Virus record (IMG/VR): IMGVR_UViG_3300007514_000023
Coordinates: 1-49,530 of that record
Source of the DNA: a virus
Length of the DNA stretch: 49,530 nt
Strand: one strand, 5' to 3'
Shown: positions 7,648 to 15,231 of the stretch, piece by piece
Layout: every line of letters starts with the position of its first letter
Position numbering within the stretch: the stretch's first letter is position 1
The notes under the pieces: generated by a model
Seen by the model: the letters and a program-made list of their open reading frames with translations, nothing else
Database searches by the model: none
Told to the model about the DNA's origin: nothing
Made by a program: the position numbers and the translations under genes

Positions 7648-7839
7648 CTAGTTAACACACCATTCAGTTACAAACTTAGGATTACCTCTCTTTTTCTCTA
7701 ACATAATACAATCACATTCTAAACAATACCAATCTTCGTAATAGGTTGTTCCAGCAAAACCCTCACTCCGATTCTCTTGTGTCGTTTTCTTCTTGCACCT
7801 CTCGCACTTCGCCATTCTCGTCCAGTTCCTCTTGTCCAT
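7648..7839 (-). CDS. Small zinc-ribbon protein
   Basis: A small protein (about 63 aa) with two Cys pairs, 'CERC' and 'CLEC', spaced about 29 residues apart: a zinc ribbon. The start is ambiguous. Three start-type codons lie in a row (TTG-ATG-ATG, 7845-7837), and AAGGGG is best spaced (6 bases) for the last one, which I used; another ATG (7815) precedes 'MAKCERC'. Its first 25 codons overlap the end of the 58-residue gene upstream. Function unknown. Confidence 0.6.
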   Translation of the reverse strand: MDKRNWTRMAKCERCKKKTTQENRSEGFAGTTYYEDWYCLECDCIMLEKKRGNPKFVTEWCVN

Positions 7840-7939
7840 CATCAACCCCTTCTATGAATTTACGTTTTTTGTTTTTGTACTTGTTAAACTTCTTTTTCTC
7901 AAACCTATTCTTTACAAACTTTCTATAGGTCTTACTCAT
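7763..7939 (-). CDS. Very small basic/acidic hypothetical protein (58 aa)
   Basis: A 58-residue open frame from the ATG at 7937-7939 to TGA at 7763-7765. The N-terminal half is strongly basic (MSKTYRKFVKNRFEKKKFNK) and the C-terminal half strongly acidic (GQEELDENGEVREVQEEND). AAGGAG lies 8 bases upstream, and the ATG overlaps the UvsW stop (ATGA), so it is very likely translated. It overlaps the zinc-ribbon gene downstream. Function unknown; the charge split suggests binding to nucleic acid or a basic partner. Confidence 0.65.
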   Translation of the reverse strand: MSKTYRKFVKNRFEKKKFNKYKNKKRKFIEGVDDGQEELDENGEVREVQEENDTRESE

Positions 7940-9420
7940 AAAACGATCTCCTTACACATATAATCAAATTTTTCATTTAAGTAAGTATTAACTCTTTGTT
8001 CCCAATGTTTAATACCATAGTTTTGGTGTTTCTTCCATTGTAAATCATCAACAATATCAAATAGAATAGCTTTGTTTTCTTTATTATCCAAACGCAATAC
8101 CCTTCCTATAGATTGCAAGTTTCTAATCTTCCCTTTATAGGGATGTGCGAATATTAAACTTTGCAAGTTTCTAATACTAACGCCCGTTGATAATACACCA
8201 GACGAAGCCACAATAATTGAATCTTCAACTTCCGCTAAATTCCTGATTTCTTCTCGAACCTCAACTTCTGTTTCTCCTGCTATAAAAAACACATTTCTTT
8301 TTTTCTTGTTTTTCTTTTTTATCATTTCAAATAATGGTTTACCATGTTTCTCTACAAAGTTAAATAAAACTAAAACATTACCTTTCCTAAGTAAAGCAAG
8401 ATCACGAATAAACTCATTTCTCTTTTGATGAGATACAATAAAATCTATCTCCTCTCTATATGTATATTTCGCACTTCTCTGTCTTTCTGTTTCCGAATAT
8501 TTTAATCGTAAACAATCAATCCTCAAATCGGATATGTATTTATCTTCCATTAGCTGTTTAGAAGTAACCGCCTGATAGGTCTTACCAAACAATCCTTCTA
8601 ATACTAATTTATGTGTCTTGGAGTCAGTAATAGTTCCAGTAGTTCCATAACGGTATCTACAGTTGGTCATTTTCTCCAAGATACCTTTTAGACTTTGGGC
8701 ATTACAAAGGTGTGCTTCATCACCAACAACCATACCAAATTTCTTAAAATATGGGGCCCCAAGTCTATAAAGGGATTGCCATGTACTTATATATATCTGT
8801 TTATCGGAGTCTTTTTCTTTTCCAGAATAGATTATATGACAATTATCTTCTACATTCCACTTTTTATCTTTTGAAGAATACTCTTTAAAGTCATTGAACA
8901 TCTGTTGAACTAGATTTGTGGTAGGAACTAGGATAAGAATTTTATCGTTATCTAAAAACTCTTGGTGCCATCTTATTAAGGAATAGATAACCAAACTCTT
9001 TCCAGAGGATGTTGGGGAAAGTAATAACGCACGTTCTTTTCTAACACAATGACAAAACGATTCGATTTGATATGTTCTTGCGGAGATGTTCTCACCTCTC
9101 GCCATTGGTTTTAAACCAAGCATATACTTGTAACAACTATCATAGTCAGTATTGAGAGACTCTACCTGTACTATGTCGCTTTCGATTTTATAATCATGTT
9201 TCAATGCCCATTCTTGTAAGTAAGGATATAAACCAAGATACATCTTACCTGTGTTTATATTGAATAACCTTATTTTTCCATCCCATAACTTTGCTTTAAA
9301 TTTGGGATGAAACTGAGCGTTAGGTACTTTAAAAGAAAAGTATTCATTAAGCTCATATGCGATATGTCTCTCACAAGAGATTTGCATAAAGGTTTCGTTA
9401 AATTTTCCTACTACAATCAT
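7936..9420 (-). CDS. uvsW: UvsW helicase (RNA-DNA and DNA-DNA)
   Basis: A 494-residue superfamily-2 helicase close to T4 UvsW (502 aa). An N-terminal DNA-binding domain (about 1-100, with 'FHPKFKAKLWDGKIRLFN') precedes Walker A 'PTSSGKS' at 136-142, 'GDEAH' at 233-237, 'TGTI' (motif III) and C-terminal helicase motifs 'STGVSIRNLQ' and 'QSIGRVLR'. In T4 UvsW unwinds origin R-loops and branched recombination intermediates, helping the switch from origin-dependent to recombination-dependent replication. The gene overlaps UvsY by 4 bases, in the same order as in T4 relatives. Confidence 0.93.
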   Translation of the reverse strand: MIVVGKFNETFMQISCERHIAYELNEYFSFKVPNAQFHPKFKAKLWDGKIRLFNINTGKMYLGLYPYLQEWALKHDYKIESDIVQVESLNTDYDSCYKYMLGLKPMARGENISARTYQIESFCHCVRKERALLLSPTSSGKSLVIYSLIRWHQEFLDNDKILILVPTTNLVQQMFNDFKEYSSKDKKWNVEDNCHIIYSGKEKDSDKQIYISTWQSLYRLGAPYFKKFGMVVGDEAHLCNAQSLKGILEKMTNCRYRYGTTGTITDSKTHKLVLEGLFGKTYQAVTSKQLMEDKYISDLRIDCLRLKYSETERQRSAKYTYREEIDFIVSHQKRNEFIRDLALLRKGNVLVLFNFVEKHGKPLFEMIKKKNKKKRNVFFIAGETEVEVREEIRNLAEVEDSIIVASSGVLSTGVSIRNLQSLIFAHPYKGKIRNLQSIGRVLRLDNKENKAILFDIVDDLQWKKHQNYGIKHWEQRVNTYLNEKFDYMCKEIVL

Positions 9421-9854
9421 CCAAGTTCACCACTCAAAAACTTCTTCCACTTAATCGCATTACCAATATTAAAAGATGCAGATGCTATAGACTTTGTGAA
9501 TTCTGTTATTAAATTAATCTTAACTTCTTGTAGTGCAATCTTATTTTTTTGTTGGTTTAGTATCGTATCTGCATTTAAAAACTTATCAACATCTGTTTTT
9601 AATATTTTATGATCGAATGGTTCTTCTGCATAAACATCAGGATCGGATTTTCCCATGTAATACATCCACCTATCTCTATAAAAAGTATCATATTGTTCTT
9701 TCAATAATCGCAAACTCATAGTTTCATCAGAGATTAGTTGATGATATTTCCCGCTCAATTCGGGAATAGATAAAGATGCAACATCTATATTTGCTTCATC
9801 TTTAAGAAAGAGAGAATCCTTGTTAATCATTTCTTTAATATCATTTATATTCAT
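9417..9854 (-). CDS. uvsY: UvsY recombination mediator
   Basis: A 145-residue helical protein matching the T4 UvsY family in size (137 aa) and position next to UvsW. UvsY loads the UvsX recombinase onto gp32-coated single-stranded DNA. Supporting residues are 'LRLLKEQYDTFYRDRWMYYMGKSDPD', which resembles the family's 'ALKARLDYYSGRGD' region, and the C-terminal 'IASASFNIGNAIKWKKFLSGELG'. Similarity to T4 itself is low, as is normal for this family, so position is part of the evidence. Confidence 0.8.
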   Translation of the reverse strand: MNINDIKEMINKDSLFLKDEANIDVASLSIPELSGKYHQLISDETMSLRLLKEQYDTFYRDRWMYYMGKSDPDVYAEEPFDHKILKTDVDKFLNADTILNQQKNKIALQEVKINLITEFTKSIASASFNIGNAIKWKKFLSGELG

Positions 9855-9883
9855 ATACTAATCATACCAAAATAAGATGCATA

Positions 9884-9901
9884 ATGTAAGGAAAAAGTTA
9901 A
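9884..9901. repeat. 18-bp direct repeat, copy 1
   Basis: ATGTAAGGAAAAAGTTAA on the plus strand, identical to the copy at 10508-10525. It contains the stop codon of gp3 and the bases right after it. Confidence 0.85.
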
Positions 9902-10422
9902 ACTATTTTATCTATATTAAATTGTCCTACATAACCGAATGTAGCTGCAACTGTGATAGGATCAACAGAGGATATATTAGACCCAAACGTGATGCCCCCT
10001 AGACTTACAGGAAAAGCATCTCTAAAGGTTATCTCATAATTGGGGTTGGATTTGTTTGTGTGAATGATAATAGACATATCTGATTTCAAGTTAGCAGTAG
10101 TTGATGATAATGCCAAAGAATCTTTCAAAGAAAATTGTTCAAAATTTTCGGGGAATCCAATAGCGAGAATCCAATTATATAACTCTAAATAATTGCTAAA
10201 ATCTTCCGCAACTATGAATGACATACTTAATTGCTCGAATTGAACCTTATCACCTTCAATCGGTATATCGCTAAATAGCGATTGATAAGTAGTCATTCCA
10301 AGCGAAAGCGAGGGAACTGATACTTCGGTACAAGTGAAACTTGCATCAGGCATTCGTTGGAAATTAGTTTCAAAAGCATTTGCTTTCAAATAATTTATTT
10401 CTGTTGGTACATTAATAGACAT
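9898..10422 (-). CDS. 3: gp3-like tail completion protein
   Basis: A 174-residue protein that I match to T4 gp3 (176 aa), the head-proximal tail tube and sheath terminator. The blocks line up in order: 'NAFETNFQRMP..SFTCTEVSVPSLSLG' with gp3's 'KTNFVVSIP..AFTLNAQSVPIPG'; 'EQLSMSFIVAEDFSNYLELYNWI' with its 'DPLIVRFIVDEELKSWIGMYEWM'; and a C-terminal 'VAATFGYVGQFNID' strand with 'CTATIPYTYFQVE'. The fold belongs to the tail-tube superfamily, so another tube-like protein remains possible. A late promoter lies 30 bases upstream, and the gene is flanked by an 18-bp direct repeat. Confidence 0.75.
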   Translation of the reverse strand: MSINVPTEINYLKANAFETNFQRMPDASFTCTEVSVPSLSLGMTTYQSLFSDIPIEGDKVQFEQLSMSFIVAEDFSNYLELYNWILAIGFPENFEQFSLKDSLALSSTTANLKSDMSIIIHTNKSNPNYEITFRDAFPVSLGGITFGSNISSVDPITVAATFGYVGQFNIDKIV

Positions 10423-10452
10423 AAGATATGCTTTGTTTAATTGTTATATAAG

Positions 10453-10460
10453 TATTTATA
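10453..10460 (-). promoter_or_regulatory. Late promoter TATAAATA upstream of gp3
   Basis: An exact T4 late consensus on the minus strand in the intergenic space, 30 bases before the gp3 ATG. Confidence 0.75.
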
Positions 10461-10507
10461 ATCTTCATCCAACCGACAAGCACTAAGCTATCAAAAAAAA
10501 AGTGTCA

Positions 10508-10525
10508 ATGTAAGGAAAAAGTTAA
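10508..10525. repeat. 18-bp direct repeat, copy 2
   Basis: ATGTAAGGAAAAAGTTAA, identical to the copy at 9884-9901. It covers the stop codon of the nuclease gene and the bases after it. The two copies bracket the gp3 gene and its promoter. Confidence 0.85.
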
Positions 10526-10938
10526 TAAAATTTAAATCCTTTTCTGGATAGAGCGACTCTGTTTACTTGATGTTCTTTTTGTATTTCTTCTTTTGACTGT
10601 CCTTCGTATAACACAGCGAGGTTTTCTTCAACCATTTGTTCATTTAACGAAACATTGTTGACTATAATATCACCTAGTATTCTCCCAAACTTTCCTTTTT
10701 TATCTAGATGTGTTCTTAACTTTATTACAGTTCCTTTAGGGCAATAATCATTTAAAAAGTCTTTTGCAAGAGTTCCGTAATACTTTTCCTCTTTATCTTT
10801 CGTGCGTGATTCTGGTGCATCTATGCCATATAATCGTACAGTTTGATTAGTAAGAAACATATCAAACCCCAAGTCAATATCACACTTAATAGTATCGCCA
10901 TCGACAATCCTTGTAACACGAGCTCGGTATTCATACAT
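10522..10938 (-). CDS. Staphylococcal-nuclease-like (thermonuclease-family) protein
   Basis: About 138 residues forming one SNase-like OB-fold: 'ARVTRIVDGDTIKCDIDLGF', 'VRLYGIDAPESRTKDKEEKYYG..AKDFL' and 'DKKGKFGRILGDI'. The catalytic set is recognisable: Asp in 'VDGDT', Arg in 'VRLYGIDAPE', the Asp-Ala-Pro-Glu box and Arg in 'KFGRILG'. The family cleaves DNA and RNA with Ca2+. There is no signal peptide, so it should act in the cytoplasm. The open frame begins 11 codons earlier at a TTG; I choose the ATG at 10936-10938 because GAGG lies 8 bases upstream. It follows the HNH endonuclease gene. Confidence 0.85.
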   Translation of the reverse strand: MYEYRARVTRIVDGDTIKCDIDLGFDMFLTNQTVRLYGIDAPESRTKDKEEKYYGTLAKDFLNDYCPKGTVIKLRTHLDKKGKFGRILGDIIVNNVSLNEQMVEENLAVLYEGQSKEEIQKEHQVNRVALSRKGFKFY

Positions 10939-11003
10939 AACCATATCCTCTCTACTACTTCCAGAATCCAAATAATTAAGTTTTTCATCCTTGAAAAACT
11001 CCT

Positions 11004-11501
11004 TTATAACTTTGCAGACTTTCTCCTATTTTCTGAGATGGTTATTATCTGCAAATTGTAATGAACGTGAAGTCCACCCTTACTTATAGGGTGAATGTGA
11101 TCCACTTCATATCCTTCTGGGCAATTATAGTATATATCATTTATCTTTTGTTGATCCGCCCACGGTGGCATTTGTTTTAACTTCTTTGCACGATACCTCG
11201 CAATTTTTGCTTTGCTTAGTTTTCTGCCGTGTTCGGTATTTTGATATGCACTTTGTTTTTTCTTCTCTCTCTTTTTATTTAATTGATACCATTCAGCATG
11301 ATATTTTGCTTTCTTTTCTTTGTATGTAGATCGCCACTTTGTATCATATTCTTTTTGTCGTTCTTTGATTCTTTCTGCATTGGCATCATAATACGCTTTA
11401 TCTCTTACTCTACGACATTCGACACAATGATCGTTTGAAATGTATCTTAGCGTATGACCGCCGTTTCTACAAGGGTTTCCATTATAAGTAATAGTAGGCA
11501 T
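11004..11501 (-). CDS. HNH endonuclease (probably free-standing homing endonuclease)
   Basis: A 165-residue protein. The N-terminal module has Cys/His pairs (C11, H16, C26, C29; 'GHTLRYISNDHCVECRR') resembling the zinc-binding start of phage HNH proteins. A long basic helical linker (about 30-110) follows, and the C-terminal HNH core is 'GYEVDHIHPISKGGLHVHYNLQIITISENRRKS', with DH, the Asn in 'YNLQ' and a final His/Asn motif. Such genes spread by cutting phage genomes that lack them. It lies just downstream of the gp23 terminator with its own TATAAATA box, typical of an inserted selfish gene next to a conserved capsid gene. Confidence 0.88.
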   Translation of the reverse strand: MPTITYNGNPCRNGGHTLRYISNDHCVECRRVRDKAYYDANAERIKERQKEYDTKWRSTYKEKKAKYHAEWYQLNKKREKKKQSAYQNTEHGRKLSKAKIARYRAKKLKQMPPWADQQKINDIYYNCPEGYEVDHIHPISKGGLHVHYNLQIITISENRRKSAKL

Positions 11502-11537
11502 GATAGCTACTCCTATAGTTATTGTGTTTAGGTATAT

Positions 11538-11559
11538 GGGGGAAGTGTCTGCTTCCCTC
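11538..11559 (-). other. Hairpin in the HNH gene leader
   Basis: Bases 11538-11545 pair with 11552-11559 (GGGAAG/CTTCCC core, 6-base loop) in the leader between the late promoter at 11568-11575 and the HNH ATG. It has no U tract, so it is more likely a leader structure than a terminator. It does not directly cover the start codon. Confidence 0.4.
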
Positions 11560-11567
11560 TATACTGC

Positions 11568-11575
11568 TATTTATA
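11568..11575 (-). promoter_or_regulatory. Late promoter TATAAATA upstream of the HNH gene
   Basis: An exact T4 late consensus on the minus strand, 66 bases before the HNH ATG and just downstream of the gp23 terminator. Confidence 0.7.
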
Positions 11576-11595
11576 ATACTTAGGAACTCTGGGCC

Positions 11596-11629
11596 AAAAA
11601 AAAAGGGCAGGGAACTAAGTTCCCCACCC
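11596..11629 (-). terminator. Strong intrinsic terminator of gp23
   Basis: On the minus strand an 11-bp stem (GGG, two wobble pairs, then GGGAAC/GTTCCC) with a TTA loop at 11605-11629 is followed by nine T residues (11604-11596). Two shorter perfect hairpins lie between it and gp23: 11640-11655 (6-bp stem) and 11661-11676 (6-bp stem that includes the gp23 stop codon). The cluster should end or stabilise the abundant capsid mRNA. Confidence 0.9.
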
Positions 11630-11664
11630 ATTTTAAAACCTAACTGAAAAGTTAGAAACAAACC

Positions 11665-12903
11665 TTAGATAAGGTTGCTCACTTTTACTTTTCTGTAGTA
11701 TTGGTTTTCGTTTGCAGTCATGGTTTCACTTCCATCTCCCACGAATGGATTCTTAATCATTCCATAACGTGTTTTGAACCCTATTTTGGGTTGGAACGTA
11801 TTCTCACCCATGGCCCGCACCATTTGAAGCGGAACGTAAGGACAATAGAATAAACCAGCATCATAAGGACTTGAACCCTTATAACCAACTACATAGAACT
11901 GACCAGCATTACTTGTGTAGTAAGGATCAACGTAAACTTTCATTCCGTTCATCATACCAGCATAAGTTGACATGGTATCGTCTACATTCAGAGCATGACC
12001 AGACTCGAGCATACCGCCCATTGACATAGCAGAAGCAACGTCAGCAGAACAGATCAGGAAGTTTCCTTTTCCTCGGCGTGTCTCATGTCCAACTTCATTT
12101 CGATCACGTTCAATTTGATACATCAAACCTTTAAATTTTTCAACTGACCAACGACCACTAGAGTCAACGTCCAAGTTGAAAGTATAAGGTGTAGATGCGG
12201 TTGTAGCACCACGTTTAGCAGTTACATAAATTGTGCGGATAACTTCACGGTTAATCTCTTGCAAGATTTCCGTAGAAAGAATACCAGCCAATTCTGTTTC
12301 AGCGTCAAGACCATGAATTGCTTTCAAGTCTTGTGCTAACTCAGTAGAGTATTCTGCTTTAAGAGCACGTGATTTAGCAGTTACGGAAGTTTTGTCGATA
12401 GTGAAAGCCATCTCTGCGAAAACTCCACCAGCGCCAAGGTCTTCAGCGTCTGCGGTAGCCATACCAGTACCGTATGTCCATGTGCCACCAAAAGGATTAT
12501 TGGTGTCGTCAGTAGTAACGTGCGTACCTGTACCAGAATGATCGGTATCAGCTTCGTCTGCACCTGTACCAGCAGCACCAAATGCTTCTGCACCACCCTG
12601 AGTTCCGTATTTTGCTTTCATAGCAAAAATCAGACCTGTCGGGCCAGTCATAGGTTGCACACCACAAACATCATAAGCAATCATCTGAGGCATAGAACGC
12701 CTTACCAGACTGATTAAAATTGGATCCCAGTTATCTACGTTACCACCAGTTGAATTTGTAGGAGCAGCTTCTTTAAGAAACTTCTCTTGATTTTCCAACA
12801 AGCGCAACGTAACATCTCTGCGATACGAATCTTTAATCTCAGGAAGGTCTTTGTGTTCCATAACACCTTGCCACTTCTCTGTGATTTGTTCGGATAAATA
12901 CAT
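11665..12903 (-). CDS. 23: gp23 major capsid protein
   Basis: A 412-residue HK97-fold major capsid protein of the T4 family, shorter than T4 gp23 (521 aa). Diagnostic blocks are 'WDPILISLVRRSMPQMIAYDVCGVQPMTGPTGLIFAM', 'SRALKAEYSTELAQDLKAIHGLDAETELAGILSTEILQEINREV', 'VGHETRRGKGNFLICS', 'VGYKGSSPYDAGLFYCPYVPLQMVRA' and 'FQPKIGFKTRYG'. The N-terminal scaffold-interacting segment is short: a likely gp21 cleavage site 'LKE|A' follows residue 45, aligned with T4 'LTE|A' after residue 65. The start MYLSEQITEKW has a CAAGGAG site. A strong terminator follows. Confidence 0.97.
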   Translation of the reverse strand: MYLSEQITEKWQGVMEHKDLPEIKDSYRRDVTLRLLENQEKFLKEAAPTNSTGGNVDNWDPILISLVRRSMPQMIAYDVCGVQPMTGPTGLIFAMKAKYGTQGGAEAFGAAGTGADEADTDHSGTGTHVTTDDTNNPFGGTWTYGTGMATADAEDLGAGGVFAEMAFTIDKTSVTAKSRALKAEYSTELAQDLKAIHGLDAETELAGILSTEILQEINREVIRTIYVTAKRGATTASTPYTFNLDVDSSGRWSVEKFKGLMYQIERDRNEVGHETRRGKGNFLICSADVASAMSMGGMLESGHALNVDDTMSTYAGMMNGMKVYVDPYYTSNAGQFYVVGYKGSSPYDAGLFYCPYVPLQMVRAMGENTFQPKIGFKTRYGMIKNPFVGDGSETMTANENQYYRKVKVSNLI

Positions 12904-12974
12904 AATTGTACTCCTTGTTAATATTTTTTGTTAATTAATAAAAGTTAAAAGTCAATCAATCCATAAAAACGAGT

Positions 12975-14249
12975 TTACTGTTTTTTAGATAGACTTGCGA
13001 TTGCACTCATAACACTATCCATTTTACCATCACTTGATCCATCAACAACGGGGTTGTTAGTGCCAGCAGTCGCTTTACTATCAACAGTTGTTTTTGCTTT
13101 ATCAGACTTGAAATAGCTATTCTTGATGACGTTCAATTTCTCCGCATACTGTTCATCAGTATCATAAGAGACATCTTCTGTCAACTCTTTAAACTTTTCA
13201 ACGTCTGTGTCAACCATACCTTCAGATACGGTCTTAAAAACAGAAGCAGCTTTATATGTATTTAATTCTTTCACCGTTTCCATGTGCTTCTCTGTTTGTT
13301 CGTCTAATTTTGTTTCAAGTTCTGCAACTTCAACAACTAGACTTTCAAATACATCTTCTTTTTCTTCGGGAACGTCAATATAATGTTCCTCGAACAATTT
13401 TTTCAAACCAGTAATGAATGATTCAGTTACTTCGTTACGAACACCAGACTCAACAGCGAGTTTGTTCTCCGTCATCCACTCTTGAACTGCATAATTGAGA
13501 TACTGGTCAACATTAGCATTCATTTCTACTTGCAAGGTTTCGATACGTTCATCCTGTTCCTTCTTAGACTCTGTACGGATTTGTTTACGAACTTTTGCAA
13601 TTTTAGATTTAACAGCGGCTTCGAAGATTGTAGCAGCTTTTGTTTTGAATTCTTCGGAAAGTTCTTCACCGTCAATCAATGCAGCTACATCTTCATCTAC
13701 ATTAATGTCGATTTCTTCTTTCTTAGATTTCTTGGACTCCATTTCTTCTTCGTCCTCATCTTCTTCATCTTCATCTTCCTCTGTTACTTCTTCTTCGTCC
13801 TCATCTTCTTCATCATTTTCTTTTCGAGATTTCTTAGACTCTTTACGAGTTTTCTTTTTGGATTCCATTTCTTCTTCATCTTCTTCTTCATCATCCTCTA
13901 CGTCATCCATGTCCATCTCTTTTTTGGTTTTTCTTTTAGATTCCTTTTTGGATTTTTTATTTTCTTCCCAATCTTCTTCATCTTCTTCTTCATCATCCAT
14001 CTCTTTACGAGTTTTCTTTTTGGATTCTGCTTTAGCAGATGCATGAGAACTAGAAGTTTTAGGATCAGCACCTTTTTTCAATCCTGCTGTTTCATCTTCC
14101 TCATCCTCATCCCGACCTTTAAGGGGATCAATATCTATTGCACCATCGGGGCCGTCTTTTTTCTCTAGGCGTGCGATTCGTCTTTCTATTTCAGCATCAC
14201 GTTTTTCCATAATTTCTTCATCGCTTTGTCCATGTTGTTTTTTTGCCAT
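12975..14249 (-). CDS. 22: gp22 prohead scaffold protein with a long charged extension
   Basis: A 424-residue scaffold protein lying between gp21 and gp23 as in T4, where gp22 (269 aa) forms the prohead core and is later digested by gp21. The C-terminal ~230 residues look like normal scaffold (helical, acidic: 'VAALIDGEELSEEFKTKAATIFEAAVKSKI', 'MDSVMSAIASLSKKQ'). Residues about 50-185 are low-complexity and alternate acidic blocks (runs of D/E) with basic 'ESKKKTRKE'-like repeats, an expansion absent from T4. The coding DNA there is purine-rich and repetitive, so length variation by slippage is likely. Confidence 0.88.
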   Translation of the reverse strand: MAKKQHGQSDEEIMEKRDAEIERRIARLEKKDGPDGAIDIDPLKGRDEDEEDETAGLKKGADPKTSSSHASAKAESKKKTRKEMDDEEEDEEDWEENKKSKKESKRKTKKEMDMDDVEDDEEEDEEEMESKKKTRKESKKSRKENDEEDEDEEEVTEEDEDEEDEDEEEMESKKSKKEEIDINVDEDVAALIDGEELSEEFKTKAATIFEAAVKSKIAKVRKQIRTESKKEQDERIETLQVEMNANVDQYLNYAVQEWMTENKLAVESGVRNEVTESFITGLKKLFEEHYIDVPEEKEDVFESLVVEVAELETKLDEQTEKHMETVKELNTYKAASVFKTVSEGMVDTDVEKFKELTEDVSYDTDEQYAEKLNVIKNSYFKSDKAKTTVDSKATAGTNNPVVDGSSDGKMDSVMSAIASLSKKQ

Positions 14250-14272
14250 TGTTCAAACTCCTTTAAATTAAC

Positions 14273-14896
14273 TTATAAGTTTTTAATAAATTTAGAAAAT
14301 AATTCAATTTTCTTTTGATCTAGTCTTTTGGATAATGTACTTTTGATCTCTTTACGAATATCGTACTCAATTTCGCCCGTTAAACTAAATTCCCTACCTT
14401 CCATAATACCATTAACAAATGCATCAGGAGCACTTGGATCAGAAACAATATCAACAGTTGAAAGAACAAAGTCATCTTGAACTTCATTCACACCCGCTTT
14501 ATTTGTTTTAACCGAACCTAGACCTCTAGACGAAACACCCAAGCGAACGCCCGATTCGAGAAGATTTTTAACAATCTTTCCATTAGGCGTATCAATTACT
14601 TTTGCTTTACCTACAAAGTTTTTTCCATCTTCGTATAATTCTGTTATCAAATGAGAAACCCTGTCGAGATTAACAGTCGGGCCTGCAGGATGTCCTAACT
14701 CTCCTAATGCACGATCTTTCTTTACAAAATTCTCATTGAACTTGCGTACTTGTTTTTTAAGAACCGCATAAGGATAAACTCTACCATTCTGATTTTTAAT
14801 ATCAGATTGAAGAAAAACACCTTTAATATATTGTTGTTTATTTTTACCTTCAACAATATATTCAACTTCGGTAGTATGTTCTGTTATTAACTTCAT
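14273..14896 (-). CDS. 21: gp21 prohead core protease
   Basis: A 207-residue serine protease of the T4 gp21 / herpesvirus assemblin-like group, which matures the prohead by cutting scaffold and capsid proteins after Leu/Ile-x-Glu. 'IKGVFLQSDIKNQNGRVYP' marks the N-terminal strand, 'RALGELGHPAGPTVN' carries the catalytic His (69), and 'GVRLGVSSRGLGSV' the catalytic Ser (122-123). It resembles T4 gp21 in size (212 aa). Its start overlaps the basic prohead gene upstream by 4 bases. Confidence 0.95.
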   Translation of the reverse strand: MKLITEHTTEVEYIVEGKNKQQYIKGVFLQSDIKNQNGRVYPYAVLKKQVRKFNENFVKKDRALGELGHPAGPTVNLDRVSHLITELYEDGKNFVGKAKVIDTPNGKIVKNLLESGVRLGVSSRGLGSVKTNKAGVNEVQDDFVLSTVDIVSDPSAPDAFVNGIMEGREFSLTGEIEYDIRKEIKSTLSKRLDQKKIELFSKFIKNL

Positions 14897-15231
14897 TCTT
14901 TCCCCCTCATTTGTTTAAGTCTTTCGTTCTCTGCCTTTTTAACAGCAGGGTACAACTTCTTTGCAATCTTTTTAATAACCCCTTTTTTCTTAGCAAGTGC
15001 TTTTTCTATTTTTTCTCTTTGTCCAAAACCAACATCCTTAAACTCTTTACCAGCAGTTAATTTTTTTTGTAATATACCACGTGCTTTTTTCATAGCACGT
15101 TTCATTAATTTTTCAGGACTCGCTCTTTTTTTCATTGCTATAGCTTTTTTCTTTTGGATAAGTTTAGACTTCATCTTCATTATCCTAGAACGCTTTAGAC
15201 GTTGAGCGACTGTAAGAGCTTCTCGCAACAT
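14893..15231 (-). CDS. 68: gp68-like basic prohead core protein
   Basis: A 112-residue, extremely Lys/Arg-rich helical protein (MLREALTVAQRLKRSRIMKMKSK...). Its place directly before gp21 is that of T4 gene 68, a minor prohead core protein. The pattern '(K)RAMKKARGILQKKLTAGKEF' followed by 'REKIEKALAKKKGVIKKIAKKLYP' resembles the prohead core proteins of other T4-like marine phages as I know them. Position and composition drive the call; direct similarity to T4 gp68 is weak. Confidence 0.6.
   Translation of the reverse strand: MLREALTVAQRLKRSRIMKMKSKLIQKKKAIAMKKRASPEKLMKRAMKKARGILQKKLTAGKEFKDVGFGQREKIEKALAKKKGVIKKIAKKLYPAVKKAENERLKQMRGKE

Noticed and set aside
9898-10422. Calling this gene a second gp19 tail tube protein
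   Set aside because: Length and block-by-block resemblance fit T4 gp3 better; gp19 is clearly present at 17334-17930.
13482-14168. Long plus-strand open frames rich in Phe or Ser opposite gp22
   Set aside because: They are antisense shadows of the repetitive D/E/K codons of gp22; no ribosome site and no plausible protein composition.
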